The translations under genes were made by a program, and so were the position numbers. This document shows positions 1-7,084 of a DNA stretch of 64,000 bases, one piece after another. The stretch comes from JAEMQF01 sp963850525 (GTDB lineage: Bacteria; Pseudomonadota; Gammaproteobacteria; Burkholderiales; Burkholderiaceae_C): NCBI GenBank assembly GCA_963850525.1, contig CAWKLQ010000012.1:124001-188000 (forward strand), given 5' to 3'. Within the stretch, counting starts at the first letter, position 1. Each line of letters starts with the position of its first letter. The notes under the pieces were generated by a model. The model saw nothing but the letters and a program-made list of their open reading frames with translations, was not told where the DNA came from and made no database searches.

Positions 1-1
1 A

Positions 2-754
2 AGTGTTCATCTCTTCATCGATAACTCGAACATCTTCATTTCGTCGAAAGATGAAGCGCTGAAGCGCGAAGGCCGCACTGCCAAGAGTCTGATTCGGATT
101 CATTTTGAACACCTACTCGAGCTCGCCCTGGCGGGTAGGCCCCTCGGCAATGTTTGTGTCGTTGGCTCAATCCCACCCGAGCAACAGGCCGTTTGGGATC
201 GCCTTGAACGCGCCACCGGAGTAAAGCCCGAGCTGTATGAGCGAGGTGCATTCACCGGTGGCGAGCAAGGGCTCGATCGATGTCTCCAGGTTCACATGCT
301 TAGAGCAATAAGTGACCATTCCGAACCGCAAGTGGTCGTTCTAATGACAGGCGATGGCGCAGGCTACGATGACGGAGTAGGCTTTCACGCCGACATGGAA
401 CGCATGCACCAGGCGGGCTGGGGAGTGGAAGTCATAAGCTGGAGAGGGCATTGCCGCCGCGCACTGCGGGTGTGGGCAGAGGCCAATGGCATCTTCGTTT
501 CTCTGGACGATCATTACGAAGCAGTTACCTTCCTAGAAGGTGGCCGCTTTGCAAAGTCTGTTGACCTTACTAGGCGCACACTTGCGACTCCGCGGCTCAG
601 CCCGACCAGGGCGGCAGAGCAGAGGGCTCAAGTCGAAGCCGAAGCCAAGATTGCGACCCTCGAACGCCAACTGAAGGAGTTGCAGGAGTCCAAAACCGTG
701 AAAGCACAAGCCAAGGCGAAGCATGAGAAGCGTTTCGCTCGTGGTCGGAGGTAG
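2..754 (+). CDS. NYN/PIN-domain (LabA-like) protein, 5' partial
   Basis: The reading frame is open from the first bases of the window, so the true start lies upstream; 250 residues are visible. The N-terminal part has the FIDNSN motif typical of NYN domains, whose first Asp is a metal ligand. About 100 residues later comes VVVLMTGDGAGYDDGV, the second acidic motif (TGDGD-like). The family is PIN-like, with proposed metal-dependent RNA cleavage. The last 50 residues are rich in Glu, Lys, Gln and Ala and should form a coiled coil with a basic tail. It is followed within 10 bp by an attC site, so it is the first cassette gene seen here. An internal ATG at 296 would remove the first acidic motif and is not the real start. 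Confidence 0.8.
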   Translation, partial: SVHLFIDNSNIFISSKDEALKREGRTAKSLIRIHFEHLLELALAGRPLGNVCVVGSIPPEQQAVWDRLERATGVKPELYERGAFTGGEQGLDRCLQVHMLRAISDHSEPQVVVLMTGDGAGYDDGVGFHADMERMHQAGWGVEVISWRGHCRRALRVWAEANGIFVSLDDHYEAVTFLEGGRFAKSVDLTRRTLATPRLSPTRAAEQRAQVEAEAKIATLERQLKELQESKTVKAQAKAKHEKRFARGRR

Positions 755-761
755 CATGAGG

Positions 762-817
762 GCTAACCCTTCGTTCCAGGCGACGCCCTTCGGGCGCGCC
801 TGAACTCAAACGTTAGG
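762..817 (+). repeat. attC site 1
   Basis: It starts with a CTAACCC core and ends with CGTTAGG, flanking an inverted repeat. At about 56 bp it is shorter than its neighbours and keeps TTCGTTCCAG in place of TTCGGTCAAG. It marks the end of the NYN cassette. Confidence 0.85.
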
Positions 818-831
818 TTGCAAAACCCCGC

Positions 832-1287
832 ATGCAGAACGTTGCCCTCTCCCGCTACACCGCTAGCTCTCTTGAGGACCTTCTCCGCCTTTGGCGCGAG
901 AGCTTTGAACACGGAGTGGGCGTCACGGACCCTCACCCATTGGAGGAGCAGCGCGCCTTTTTCCTCAGCGAAGTGCTGCCCAAGAATTCAGTGCGCCTTG
1001 CGTTGCACGCGGGCAGTCTCGTCGGCTTCATTGCAGCTACGCCAGAATCAATCAGCCAACTCTATGTCCGAGTCACCTGCCTTGCGCAAGGCGTCGGTAG
1101 TCTCCTATTACACTGGGCAAAGGAGCAGTCCATCGGGAGCCTTTGGCTGTACACGTTTGCGCGAAACACCAATGCCCGGCGGTTCTACGAGAAGAACGGT
1201 TTCAAGGCGGTCGCTACTGGCTTCGAGCCAACGTGGAAGCTTGAGGACGTAAAGTATGAGTGGCTGCGCTCCCAAGATGCAACCTAA
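832..1287 (+). CDS. GNAT-family N-acetyltransferase (cassette)
   Basis: This 151-residue protein has the GNAT fold signature: a beta-4 strand (ISQLYVRVTCLAQGVGSLLL) with a degenerate acetyl-CoA pyrophosphate loop (QGVGS), followed by the beta-5/alpha-4 pattern N-x-N-A-R-R-F-Y-E-K-N-G-F that is very typical of these enzymes. It should transfer an acetyl group from acetyl-CoA to an amine, but the substrate cannot be read from the sequence. Small GNATs are common integron cargo and some confer aminoglycoside resistance; nothing here shows that. The ATG lies 15 bp after the attC core. It is the only gene of its cassette and its stop falls within the next attC core. Confidence 0.85.
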   Translation: MQNVALSRYTASSLEDLLRLWRESFEHGVGVTDPHPLEEQRAFFLSEVLPKNSVRLALHAGSLVGFIAATPESISQLYVRVTCLAQGVGSLLLHWAKEQSIGSLWLYTFARNTNARRFYEKNGFKAVATGFEPTWKLEDVKYEWLRSQDAT

Positions 1288-1353
1288 CCTTTCGGTCAAG
1301 CCGACGCGCTCCGGCCTGCGGCCTCCGCGCGCGGCTTACCTCACACGTTAGGC
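1284..1353 (+). repeat. attC site 2
   Basis: A 70-bp site with left core CTAACC, the inner block TTCGGTCAAGCCGACGCGCT, the paired arms around CCGGCCTGCGGCC and right core CGTTAGG. It is nearly identical to the other sites in this array. Confidence 0.95.
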
Positions 1354-1369
1354 CGCACGCGGAGACGAC

Positions 1370-1828
1370 ATGGCGGACCCAGAGCAATCAAGCGAGTTGC
1401 GGCGAGTCTGGCACCAAGGTCGCATCCCAGTGGTATTTCGTCGCCAGCGCCCAGCTGCTCTGCTCGTCAAGGTGCCTTACGCCCTCGGCAACAAGGAGTG
1501 GCTACGTGACGAGCAGCGAAACAAACCGTCCTGGGTCGCAAAGCACGGCGCGTGGGAAGTGCCGCGGTCATGGTTTGAACGCATGGTTCGCCTTTGCCTT
1601 CGTCGCTATAGTGCGTGCTATGTGGTGCAGCTTCATCGTGAGCGGCAAGTCTGTGCACCGGCCTGCTGGAACGCGGAGGGCCTTGACTGCGAATGCTCTT
1701 GCATGGGCGAGAACCATGGCACTGGTCACCCGGGTGGCCGGTGGTACGAGCTTGGCGAAACGCTCGCTGTTTCCTGGGGTGTGCAGACGTACGCTGTCCG
1801 TTTGGTGCGGAGTGGAAGTGCGGCCTAA
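1370..1828 (+). CDS. hypothetical cassette protein
   Basis: A 152-residue ORF fills the cassette between two attC sites. I do not recognise a family. It is rich in Trp, Arg and Cys, with a Cys cluster around residues 95-111 (C-A-P-A-C-W, then C-E-C-S-C-M) followed by H-G-T-G-H, which might bind metal. No signal peptide or membrane segment is evident. The ATG is 17 bp after the attC core and the stop coincides with the next core, which is the normal cassette layout. That position is the main reason to accept it as a gene. Confidence 0.55.
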   Translation: MADPEQSSELRRVWHQGRIPVVFRRQRPAALLVKVPYALGNKEWLRDEQRNKPSWVAKHGAWEVPRSWFERMVRLCLRRYSACYVVQLHRERQVCAPACWNAEGLDCECSCMGENHGTGHPGGRWYELGETLAVSWGVQTYAVRLVRSGSAA

Positions 1829-1893
1829 CCATTCGGTCAAGCCGACTCGCTCCGGGCTCCGCCCTCCGCGCGCGGCTTACCTCAAACGTTAGC
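1825..1893 (+). repeat. attC site 3
   Basis: Left core CTAACCATTCGG, conserved stem arms and right core CGTTAGC. It is one of three intact sites that carry the CTAACCATTCG variant matched inside the IS element downstream. Confidence 0.95.
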
Positions 1894-2141
1894 GCCTTTG
1901 TCCGTAACTTCGATGAACACGCCGCCTTACTCAATCCACCGGCTCGCTTGGCGGGCAGCTGAGCATGGCGGCTTTGTGCACGCACGAACCGCATCGCGGT
2001 CACAACTACCGCTCGCCACGAAGGCCACTCTGGAAACTGTCCTCCGCGGGCAAGTGGGTTTTGCCCGGTTCGTCGTCACGCGTCCTGCCAAGTTCCACTC
2101 TCCGCGCGTCCACGAAACCAGTTGTTCGCGTTTTCAAAGGG
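1894..2141 (+). other. cassette without a convincing gene
   Basis: About 250 bp lie between two good attC sites. The only forward frame opens at an ATG at 1913 (or a TTG at 1898), gives roughly 98 residues of low-complexity sequence without a recognisable domain, and stops at 2209 only after reading through the whole attC. I see no clear ribosome binding site. It may be a non-coding or decayed cassette, or it may encode a short peptide whose tail is attC-derived. Confidence 0.4.
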
Positions 2142-2210
2142 CTAACCTTTCGTTCCAGCCGACCCGCTCCGGGCTGCGCCCTCCGCGGGCGGCTGAACTC
2201 CTACGTTAGA
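2142..2210 (+). repeat. attC site 4
   Basis: CTAACCTTTCG left core and CGTTAGA right core. Like site 1 it has TTCCAG instead of GGTCAAG near the left end, and GCTGAACTC instead of GCTTACCTC near the right. Confidence 0.92.
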
Positions 2211-2224
2211 CCCCGCGAAACCCC

Positions 2225-2707
2225 ATGCCAGCCCTTCCGTCTGTCGCGTTTCTCGTCGCCAAGCTCAAAGAAGCCGGCGTCGTGCTGCCGCCTGGGCCGG
2301 TGCGCGTTGACGGGTACGGAGACAGCGAAGCGCTTTCCGAAGAACTACTTGAACTCATCCGCAGTGGAAAGAAACGCGCGGGAACTGGCCTCCTCTGGGC
2401 CTACGAAGCTGAATCGGAACCCCTACCGAGCCAAGGAGACATCGAGATTGTCGTGAACCACCGGAATGAGCCTGTTCTCGTCACCCGCCTAACCTCTGTC
2501 GAGTTCATGCCCTATTCCGAAGTCAGTGCAGAATACGCAGCAATTGAGGGAGAAGGCGATGGTTCGCTGGAATTCTGGCGAAGCGCACACTGGGCATTCT
2601 TCTCGCGAGAGTGCCACCGCCTTGGTCGCGAGCCGCATCACACCATGCCGGTAGTCTGTAGCGTCTTCGAGGTGCTGAATGTCCTTCAACAAAGAGGCGG
2701 GGTCTAA
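2225..2707 (+). CDS. ASCH-domain protein (cassette)
   Basis: A 160-residue protein matching the ASCH family: an early G-Y-G-D-S motif (about residues 30-34), then E-E-L-L-E-L-I-R-S-G-K-K-R-A, a G-D strand (QGDIEIVV), and the C-terminal EGEGDGSLEFWRSAHWAFF block, which is highly typical. ASCH domains have a PUA-like beta-barrel and are thought to bind RNA or nucleotides; some relatives hydrolyse N4-acetylcytidine, but I do not assign that activity. The ATG sits 14 bp after the attC core and the gene ends in the next core. It is the only gene of its cassette. Confidence 0.85.
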   Translation: MPALPSVAFLVAKLKEAGVVLPPGPVRVDGYGDSEALSEELLELIRSGKKRAGTGLLWAYEAESEPLPSQGDIEIVVNHRNEPVLVTRLTSVEFMPYSEVSAEYAAIEGEGDGSLEFWRSAHWAFFSRECHRLGREPHHTMPVVCSVFEVLNVLQQRGGV

Positions 2708-2772
2708 CCATTCGGTCAAGCCGACGCGCTCCGGGCTGCGCCCTCCGCGCGCGGCTTACCTCAAACGTTAGG
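2704..2772 (+). repeat. attC site 5
   Basis: CTAACCATTCGG left core, arms around CCGGGCTGCGCCC, CGTTAGG right core. The left core overlaps the stop codon of the preceding ASCH gene. Confidence 0.95.
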
Positions 2773-2875
2773 CCTCGGAGGAGACGCGTCCTGCAGTTCA
2801 CAGCTCTGAGCAACAGCACGTTCAAGAAAGGCCTTGCGCGCAGCAGGCGGAGGCCCACGCACTTCAGGAGAACTC

Positions 2876-3250
2876 ATGTTTGACCACGTCAAGTTCGGAG
2901 TCAGCGACTATGCTGCGAGCAAAGCGTTCTTCGTCAGAGCACTCGAACCTCTCGGCGTCACTGTTGTTACGGAGTGGCCGCCGAACGGTGCCGAGCTTAG
3001 CCAACCAAAGGGCGATGTTTCATTGTGCCTGTATCAAACTGAAGAGAAGCCAGCGCATCTTCACTTGGCGTTCGTCGCCGAGAATCGCCAGCAAGTCGGA
3101 GCTTTTTATCGCGCTGCTCTTGAGGCGGGCGGCAAAGACAACGGTCCGCCTGGTCTGCGTCCACAGTACAGCGGGAAGTACTACGCAGCCTTCGTCATTG
3201 GCCCAGACGGGCATAACATCGAAGCAGTCTGCCACGAACCCGAGGCCTAA
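2876..3250 (+). CDS. VOC-family (glyoxalase/dioxygenase-fold) protein (cassette)
   Basis: A 124-residue protein of the vicinal oxygen chelate superfamily. It opens with FDHVKFGVSDYAASKAFF, the usual first beta-strand and helix, with a His as possible metal ligand. It has LHLAFVAENRQQVGAFY at the start of the second module and ends with FVIGPDGHNIEAVCHE, where the Glu of NIEAV is the usual last ligand. Small one-domain members include glyoxalase-like and antibiotic-binding proteins, so substrate is unknown. I start at ATG 2876 because AGGAG lies 6 bp upstream and homology begins there; an upstream in-frame start adds residues unlike the family. Confidence 0.85.
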   Translation: MFDHVKFGVSDYAASKAFFVRALEPLGVTVVTEWPPNGAELSQPKGDVSLCLYQTEEKPAHLHLAFVAENRQQVGAFYRAALEAGGKDNGPPGLRPQYSGKYYAAFVIGPDGHNIEAVCHEPEA

Positions 3251-3315
3251 CCATTCGGTCAAGCCGACGCGCTCCGGGCTGCGCCCTCCGCGCGCGGCTT
3301 ACCTCAAACGTTAGC
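3247..3315 (+). repeat. attC site 6
   Basis: CTAACCATTCGG left core and CGTTAGC right core with the conserved arms. It is nearly identical to site 5. Confidence 0.95.
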
Positions 3316-3338
3316 CGTCACAAGAGCGCAGTCGCCCC

Positions 3339-3779
3339 ATGCCCACGTTGGTCAATCGTCGTGCAGTAACGCGAGCATGCCTTGCCCTGCCGGCGCTCCT
3401 CTCCGTACGGTTGGCCAACGCGCAATTGCCCTCTTCCTCATCAGAACCTGATACGCGTTGGTACAAAGCAGCTGCCGCAATGAAACGCCTTGCTCAGTCG
3501 TGGGGTGATCAAGCCTACGGCGCTGTGCTCATTCTGGACGGTCAGCTTGTCGGTGAAGGTCCAAGTCGCGTCGTGAAGAACAGCGATCCAAGCGCCCACG
3601 CAGAACGCGAAGCAATCCGCGATGCACAGCGCCGGCTACAGCGCACTACTCTTGAAGGCAGCGTTCTTTATTCCACGTCTCGGCCATGCCCCATGTGTGA
3701 ATCGGCGGCAGCTGCAGCACGCGTCCAGCGCATGTACTTCGGTGAGAGAATGCAAGACGCTGGCGCTCCAAAGTCGTAG
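3339..3779 (+). CDS. exported cytidine/nucleoside deaminase-like protein (cassette)
   Basis: The C-terminal 100 residues carry the zinc-dependent deaminase signature: H87-A-E89, with Glu as proton shuttle, and P116-C-P-M-C120 as the Zn ligands. The first 28 residues are unusual for this family. They have an Arg pair, a hydrophobic stretch (ACLALPALLSVRL) and A-N-A-Q, and look like a Tat or Sec signal peptide with cleavage after Ala28. If so, the enzyme acts outside the cytoplasm. The substrate could be a free base, a nucleoside or a pterin. It is the only gene of its cassette. Confidence 0.8.
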   Translation: MPTLVNRRAVTRACLALPALLSVRLANAQLPSSSSEPDTRWYKAAAAMKRLAQSWGDQAYGAVLILDGQLVGEGPSRVVKNSDPSAHAEREAIRDAQRRLQRTTLEGSVLYSTSRPCPMCESAAAAARVQRMYFGERMQDAGAPKS

Positions 3780-3818
3780 TGTCTGACGAGCCGGATTCGA
3801 GCTTTCAAAGAATGCCGG

Positions 3819-3886
3819 CTAACACTGCGGTCAAGCCGACGTGCTCCGGGCTGCGCCCTCCGCACGCGGCTTACCTTTATCGTTAG
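3819..3886 (+). repeat. attC site 7
   Basis: A slightly diverged copy: left core CTAACACTGCGG, inner ACGTGCTCCGG, right part TTACCTTTATCGTTAGC. The overall length and pairing are kept. Confidence 0.9.
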
Positions 3887-3937
3887 CCCCCAAGAGCACC
3901 ACACTCAGGCTCCCGACACTCTACCCATCACTTCCAT

Positions 3938-4147
3938 TCATCTTCCCGAATTGATGAGGGGCTTTTGGCTACGTCCACGATTGGGCGCATCTGCCTTTGT
4001 GCCGAGGCGCGGACCCGAGCGATAGACCCAAATTCCCAGCACGATAACCAACAACAATAGGCAGAGAATCACGCCACCGAGCGGGTGTCGGTCGAATGCT
4101 TCGACAATTGAAACCAGATCGCTAGATGTTGGAAGACTATTTGTCAC
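3938..4147 (-). CDS. small single-span membrane protein, antisense in its cassette
   Basis: A 69-residue ORF on the strand opposite to every other cassette gene. Residues 25-43 (GVILCLLLLVIVLGIWVYR) form one strong transmembrane helix followed by a basic C-terminal tail. The start is a GTG preceded by GGTAGGTGCAGC, a fair ribosome site. No family is recognised. Promoterless cassette genes normally point away from attI, so a reversed gene would need its own promoter, as is seen for some toxin-antitoxin cassettes. The forward frame in the same cassette (4199-4411) reads through attC and looks spurious. Confidence 0.45.
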   Translation of the reverse strand: MTNSLPTSSDLVSIVEAFDRHPLGGVILCLLLLVIVLGIWVYRSGPRLGTKADAPNRGRSQKPLINSGR

Positions 4148-4342
4148 GCTGCACCTACCGCTCCTGAATGACGACCATGAATTCCATTATCCGGTCAATT
4201 GGGAGCTCCGCTAGTCCCCACTGAACTAACGCCCAGCAGCCTCTCGACAATCTCTGGCTCAAACGCAGACTTATCAATGGAGCTCAAGGCAAAGCTGATC
4301 CACATCTCGGGAATCAACTTCCCTTGCGTAGCAAAGATGGGG

Positions 4343-4412
4343 GCTAACCCTTCGGTCAAGCCGACGCGCTCCGGCCTGCGGCCTCCGCGCGCGGCTTACC
4401 TCAAACGTTAGA
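4343..4412 (+). repeat. attC site 8
   Basis: CTAACCCTTCGG left core, CCGGCCTGCGGCC central arms, CGTTAGA right core. Confidence 0.95.
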
Positions 4413-4425
4413 CCGCAAGACACAC

Positions 4426-4935
4426 ATGCCCACTCCATTCAGCCTTGGTCGACGCCGCGCATACCCGTGGTGGTTCGCGGCGGCCGTTGTCGTCGCCGGC
4501 GGCGCCTTTTATCTCCTCCCTGACGCCAAACAGACGCCAGAGCTGTTGCTTTCTCTTCTTGGTAGCATCGCTGCGTTCTTCCACTTCCTCTACGGTCAGC
4601 ACAATACAAATACAGATCGCTTCACTACCTTGTTCAAGGGGTTCAACGAACGGTACGACCGCCTGAACGACGAATTGAACCGAATACGTGCGTCGTCTGG
4701 CGATGCCATCACCGATCCCAAGGATCTCCAGTGGCTCTACGACTACTTCAACCTATGTGCCGAGGAGTACCTCTACTACAAGGCTGGCTACATCGACCAG
4801 GAAGTTTGGAATTCATGGTTGCGTGGTATGACCTACTTCGCACAACATACCGGAATCAGCGGCGTATGGGAGCGTGAGCTCAAACAAGGGTCCTACTATC
4901 AATTCCACTTATCGTTGCTCAAGACTGCGGTCTAA
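4426..4935 (+). CDS. two-helix membrane protein of unknown function (cassette)
   Basis: A 169-residue protein. Two hydrophobic segments near the N terminus (about residues 14-31 and 39-56) are followed by a soluble region of about 110 residues rich in Tyr, Asp and aromatic pairs (DLQWLYDYFNLCAEEYLYYK). This resembles the small membrane-anchored helical proteins often found in integrons and near defence genes, but I recognise no named family. The ATG is 14 bp downstream of the attC core and the stop overlaps the next core. It is a sole cassette gene, presumably read from the integron promoter. Confidence 0.7.
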   Translation: MPTPFSLGRRRAYPWWFAAAVVVAGGAFYLLPDAKQTPELLLSLLGSIAAFFHFLYGQHNTNTDRFTTLFKGFNERYDRLNDELNRIRASSGDAITDPKDLQWLYDYFNLCAEEYLYYKAGYIDQEVWNSWLRGMTYFAQHTGISGVWERELKQGSYYQFHLSLLKTAV

Positions 4936-5000
4936 CCTTTCGGTCAAGCCGACGCGCTCCGGGCTGCGCCCTCCGCGCGCGGCTTACCTCATACGTTAGA
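4932..5000 (+). repeat. attC site 9
   Basis: CTAACCTTTCGG left core, CCGGGCTGCGCCC arms, ATACGTTAGA right core. Confidence 0.95.
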
Positions 5001-5134
5001 GCGCGTACGAGCGCTTGCGACAGTCACCTGCCTTACCCAGCCGATGGCTTCTCCCGGCAAACAAAGCCAGCGCCTCGGTGCTACCCTCTTGGTCACACAG
5101 CCCATTGCGCGCTCACTGCTACCACTTAGAGTCA

Positions 5135-5443
5135 ATGAAACGCAATATCATCATCCTCGCGTTCTTGGTTGCCGCGGTGGCAAAAGGATATGAAGAATAC
5201 CAATCACGCCACGCGCCACCTTCACCTCCCCAAGGAATGGTGGGCCTGCCGAGCGATCCCGCTCCCAATGCAGCACGCCAACTTCCCGAACGCGCCGGAC
5301 CTTTCCAATGCGATGGTCGCATTCATTGTTCGCAAATGACATCGTGCGCGGAAGCAACGTACTTCCTACGGAATTGCCCCGGTACAAAAATGGACGGTGA
5401 CAATGATGGCATTCCGTGCGAAAGCCAGTGGTGTACGCAATGA
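5135..5443 (+). CDS. excalibur calcium-binding domain protein (cassette)
   Basis: A 102-residue secreted or membrane-anchored protein. Residues 4-18 (NIIILAFLVAAVAKG) are a signal anchor or signal peptide. A Pro-rich linker leads to a C-terminal excalibur domain with Cys residues in the order C-x5-C-x5-C plus the D-G-D-N-D-G-I-P-C calcium-loop motif. Excalibur domains are extracellular and share the DxDxDG loop with EF hands; many are attached to nucleases or surface proteins, but here the domain stands alone. I chose the internal ATG at 5135 because a clean signal sequence follows it. That leaves about 135 bp of leader after the attC. Confidence 0.8.
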   Translation: MKRNIIILAFLVAAVAKGYEEYQSRHAPPSPPQGMVGLPSDPAPNAARQLPERAGPFQCDGRIHCSQMTSCAEATYFLRNCPGTKMDGDNDGIPCESQWCTQ

Positions 5444-5470
5444 ATAGCCATTCCTGCGGGAACACGCGCT

Positions 5471-5539
5471 CTAACCTTTCGGTCAAGCCGACGCGCTCCG
5501 GGCTGCGCCCTCCACGCGCGGCTTACCTCATACGTTAGC
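5471..5539 (+). repeat. attC site 10
   Basis: CTAACCTTTCGG left core, arms around CCGGGCTGCGCCC, ATACGTTAGC right core. Confidence 0.95.
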
Positions 5540-5634
5540 GCGCTTGTCACGTACGCGCACGGGCGTTGGCGTAATTTGTGGCATCCTCAGCGCGACGGGC
5601 GGCACGCCGCTACGCACATCCCGAAGGAGCTGCA

Positions 5635-6618
5635 GTGAAAACGAAACGCGAGATTGCTCGTTGGGGAGCCAGTCTGACGCTGGCTGTGTTGCTTACGTCA
5701 GCGCATGCCCAGCAAACGGAGAAGGTCGCACGTATCGGACTCCTTTCGCTTGCGTGGGGCCCAGGTGCAGGAGACTCTGGCGTCCGAGATGCACTCCGCG
5801 GTCTGGGCTATGTCCCAGGCAAAAATGTCCTTTACGAATCCCGCTACGCGAACTGGCAAACCGAGCGCCTGCCCGAACTGGCAGCCGAGCTCGTTCGGCA
5901 GAAGGTCGATGTCATCGTCGCGGTCGCGAACATCCCTGCCTTCGCGGCCAGACAGACGACCGAGAGAGTCCCCATCGTTGTCTGGGGGATCCACGGTGCG
6001 GTCGCAACAGGACTGGTGCGCAGCCTCGCGCGACCCGGCGGCAACTTGACTGGTGTCGAGAGCCTAGCTCCCGAGCTCGACGCCAAGCGCCTCGAACTCA
6101 TTAAGGCTATTGTGCCGAAGCTCACGCGGCTCGGCGTAGTCTACAACTCTGAAGATCAAGGCTCACCAGTCCATCTCGAGTCAACACGCGAGGCCGGTCG
6201 AATACTGGGCGTCCGTGTCGTGCCGCTGCCCGTAAAGCGGCCCGCCGATTTCGACGGCGTTCTGTCGGACGTTGCCGCGGGCTCGATAGACGCACTCTTG
6301 ACATTTACCGACGATTTGACCGGCTGGCATCCGGGCACGATCATCCGGTTCGCCTTGAAGCATCGACTACCCACCGTCTGCGAGTTCAGGTTCTTGGTTG
6401 AACACGGCTGCTTGCTATCCTACGGTCCGTCGTTTGACGAGTTCAACGCAATCGTCGCGCGGCAAGTCGACAAGATCCTCAAGGGAACGAAGGCGGGTGA
6501 CCTGCCGGTCGAGCAGGTGACCCGCTTTGAGATGCTATTGAACATGAAGACGGCAAACGCCCTGGGCATCACAATCCCCCAGTCGTTCCGGGTGAGAGCG
6601 GACGAAGTGATCGAGTGA
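5635..6618 (+). CDS. ABC_sub_bind (PF04392-type) periplasmic binding protein (cassette)
   Basis: A 327-residue exported protein starting at GTG 5635, chosen because AAGGAG lies 5 bp upstream. The signal peptide covers about residues 1-25 (LTLAVLLTSAHAQ). The mature part follows the ABC substrate binding protein pattern common in proteobacteria: RIGLLSL, GYVPGKNVLYESRYA, LVRQKVDVIVA, RPGGNLTGVES, KRLELIKAIVPKLTRLGVVYN and a C-terminal LGITIPQSFRVRADEVIE. Relatives work with ABC importers, but no permease or ATPase is near, so it is an orphan. A binding protein is unusually long for an integron cassette. Confidence 0.85.
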   Translation: MKTKREIARWGASLTLAVLLTSAHAQQTEKVARIGLLSLAWGPGAGDSGVRDALRGLGYVPGKNVLYESRYANWQTERLPELAAELVRQKVDVIVAVANIPAFAARQTTERVPIVVWGIHGAVATGLVRSLARPGGNLTGVESLAPELDAKRLELIKAIVPKLTRLGVVYNSEDQGSPVHLESTREAGRILGVRVVPLPVKRPADFDGVLSDVAAGSIDALLTFTDDLTGWHPGTIIRFALKHRLPTVCEFRFLVEHGCLLSYGPSFDEFNAIVARQVDKILKGTKAGDLPVEQVTRFEMLLNMKTANALGITIPQSFRVRADEVIE

Positions 6619-6676
6619 AGGCTCCAAACATATCAGACAGCCGAACGTATGGCAGGGCCGCCACTCAAAGCGCGCT

Positions 6677-6685
6677 CTAACCATT
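6677..6685 (+). repeat. left part of attC site 11, interrupted by an IS
   Basis: CTAACCATT is the left core of an attC. The sequence then switches abruptly to the IS end. The missing remainder (CGGTCAAGCC and onward) reappears at 8483. Confidence 0.9.
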
Positions 6686-6760
6686 TACAGGGACTTCCCA
6701 ACAAGTCAAGCAGACAGCGGTTTGGTTTTGGTATTCGGTGTTCCGGTATTCGCGCATTCG

Positions 6761-6832
6761 TTTCAGGCCGACCGTGTCAAGGCTGGCCGCAGGCCACCCG
6801 AAGGGCTTGGCCTTGATGCGGGCGGCCTGAAA
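6761..6832 (-). ncRNA. structured hairpin in IS non-coding region
   Basis: TTTCAGGCCG (6761-6770) pairs perfectly with CGGCCTGAAA (6823-6832). Inside, TCAAGGC (6777-6783) pairs with GCCTTGA (6810-6816), leaving symmetrical internal loops (6771-6776 and 6817-6822). Two small hairpins, TGGCC/GGCCA and CCC/GGG, form the tip. This stem-with-internal-loop shape resembles the loops of guide RNAs of IS110-type elements. It lies downstream of the transposase in the transposase sense. Confidence 0.5.
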
Positions 6833-6848
6833 CCCACACTGGAGCGAT

Positions 6849-6879
6849 GCTTGTCGGCCAAGACACTTGGCCGACAAGC
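6849..6879 (-). terminator. perfect 14-bp hairpin in IS non-coding region
   Basis: GCTTGTCGGCCAAG and its exact reverse complement are separated by a 3-nt loop. There is no clear U-run, so it could be a terminator-like end of the transposase/guide RNA transcript or another structural domain of the RNA. Confidence 0.5.
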
Positions 6880-7084
6880 CATGACAGACTTCTTCATTGC
6901 TTCGTGTGTGTGTGGCGCAAGGTGAATCGGATGCAGGCGGGCCGAAGGGCTGCGACAAAGGTGCAGACTGCTTCTCTACAGACGGCCTTGTTGCACGGGC
7001 ACTGTGGCCTTGTGTGCGGACCCAGATGCGAACCGCTCAGCGGGGCTCCATTCCGATCGCGTGGACATCGAACGATTCGAGCCA

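Noticed and set aside
4199..4411. Plus-strand frame in cassette 8
   Set aside because: It gains its C terminus by reading through attC (SVKPTRSGLRPPRAAYLKR, repeated in several similar frames), and shows no domain.
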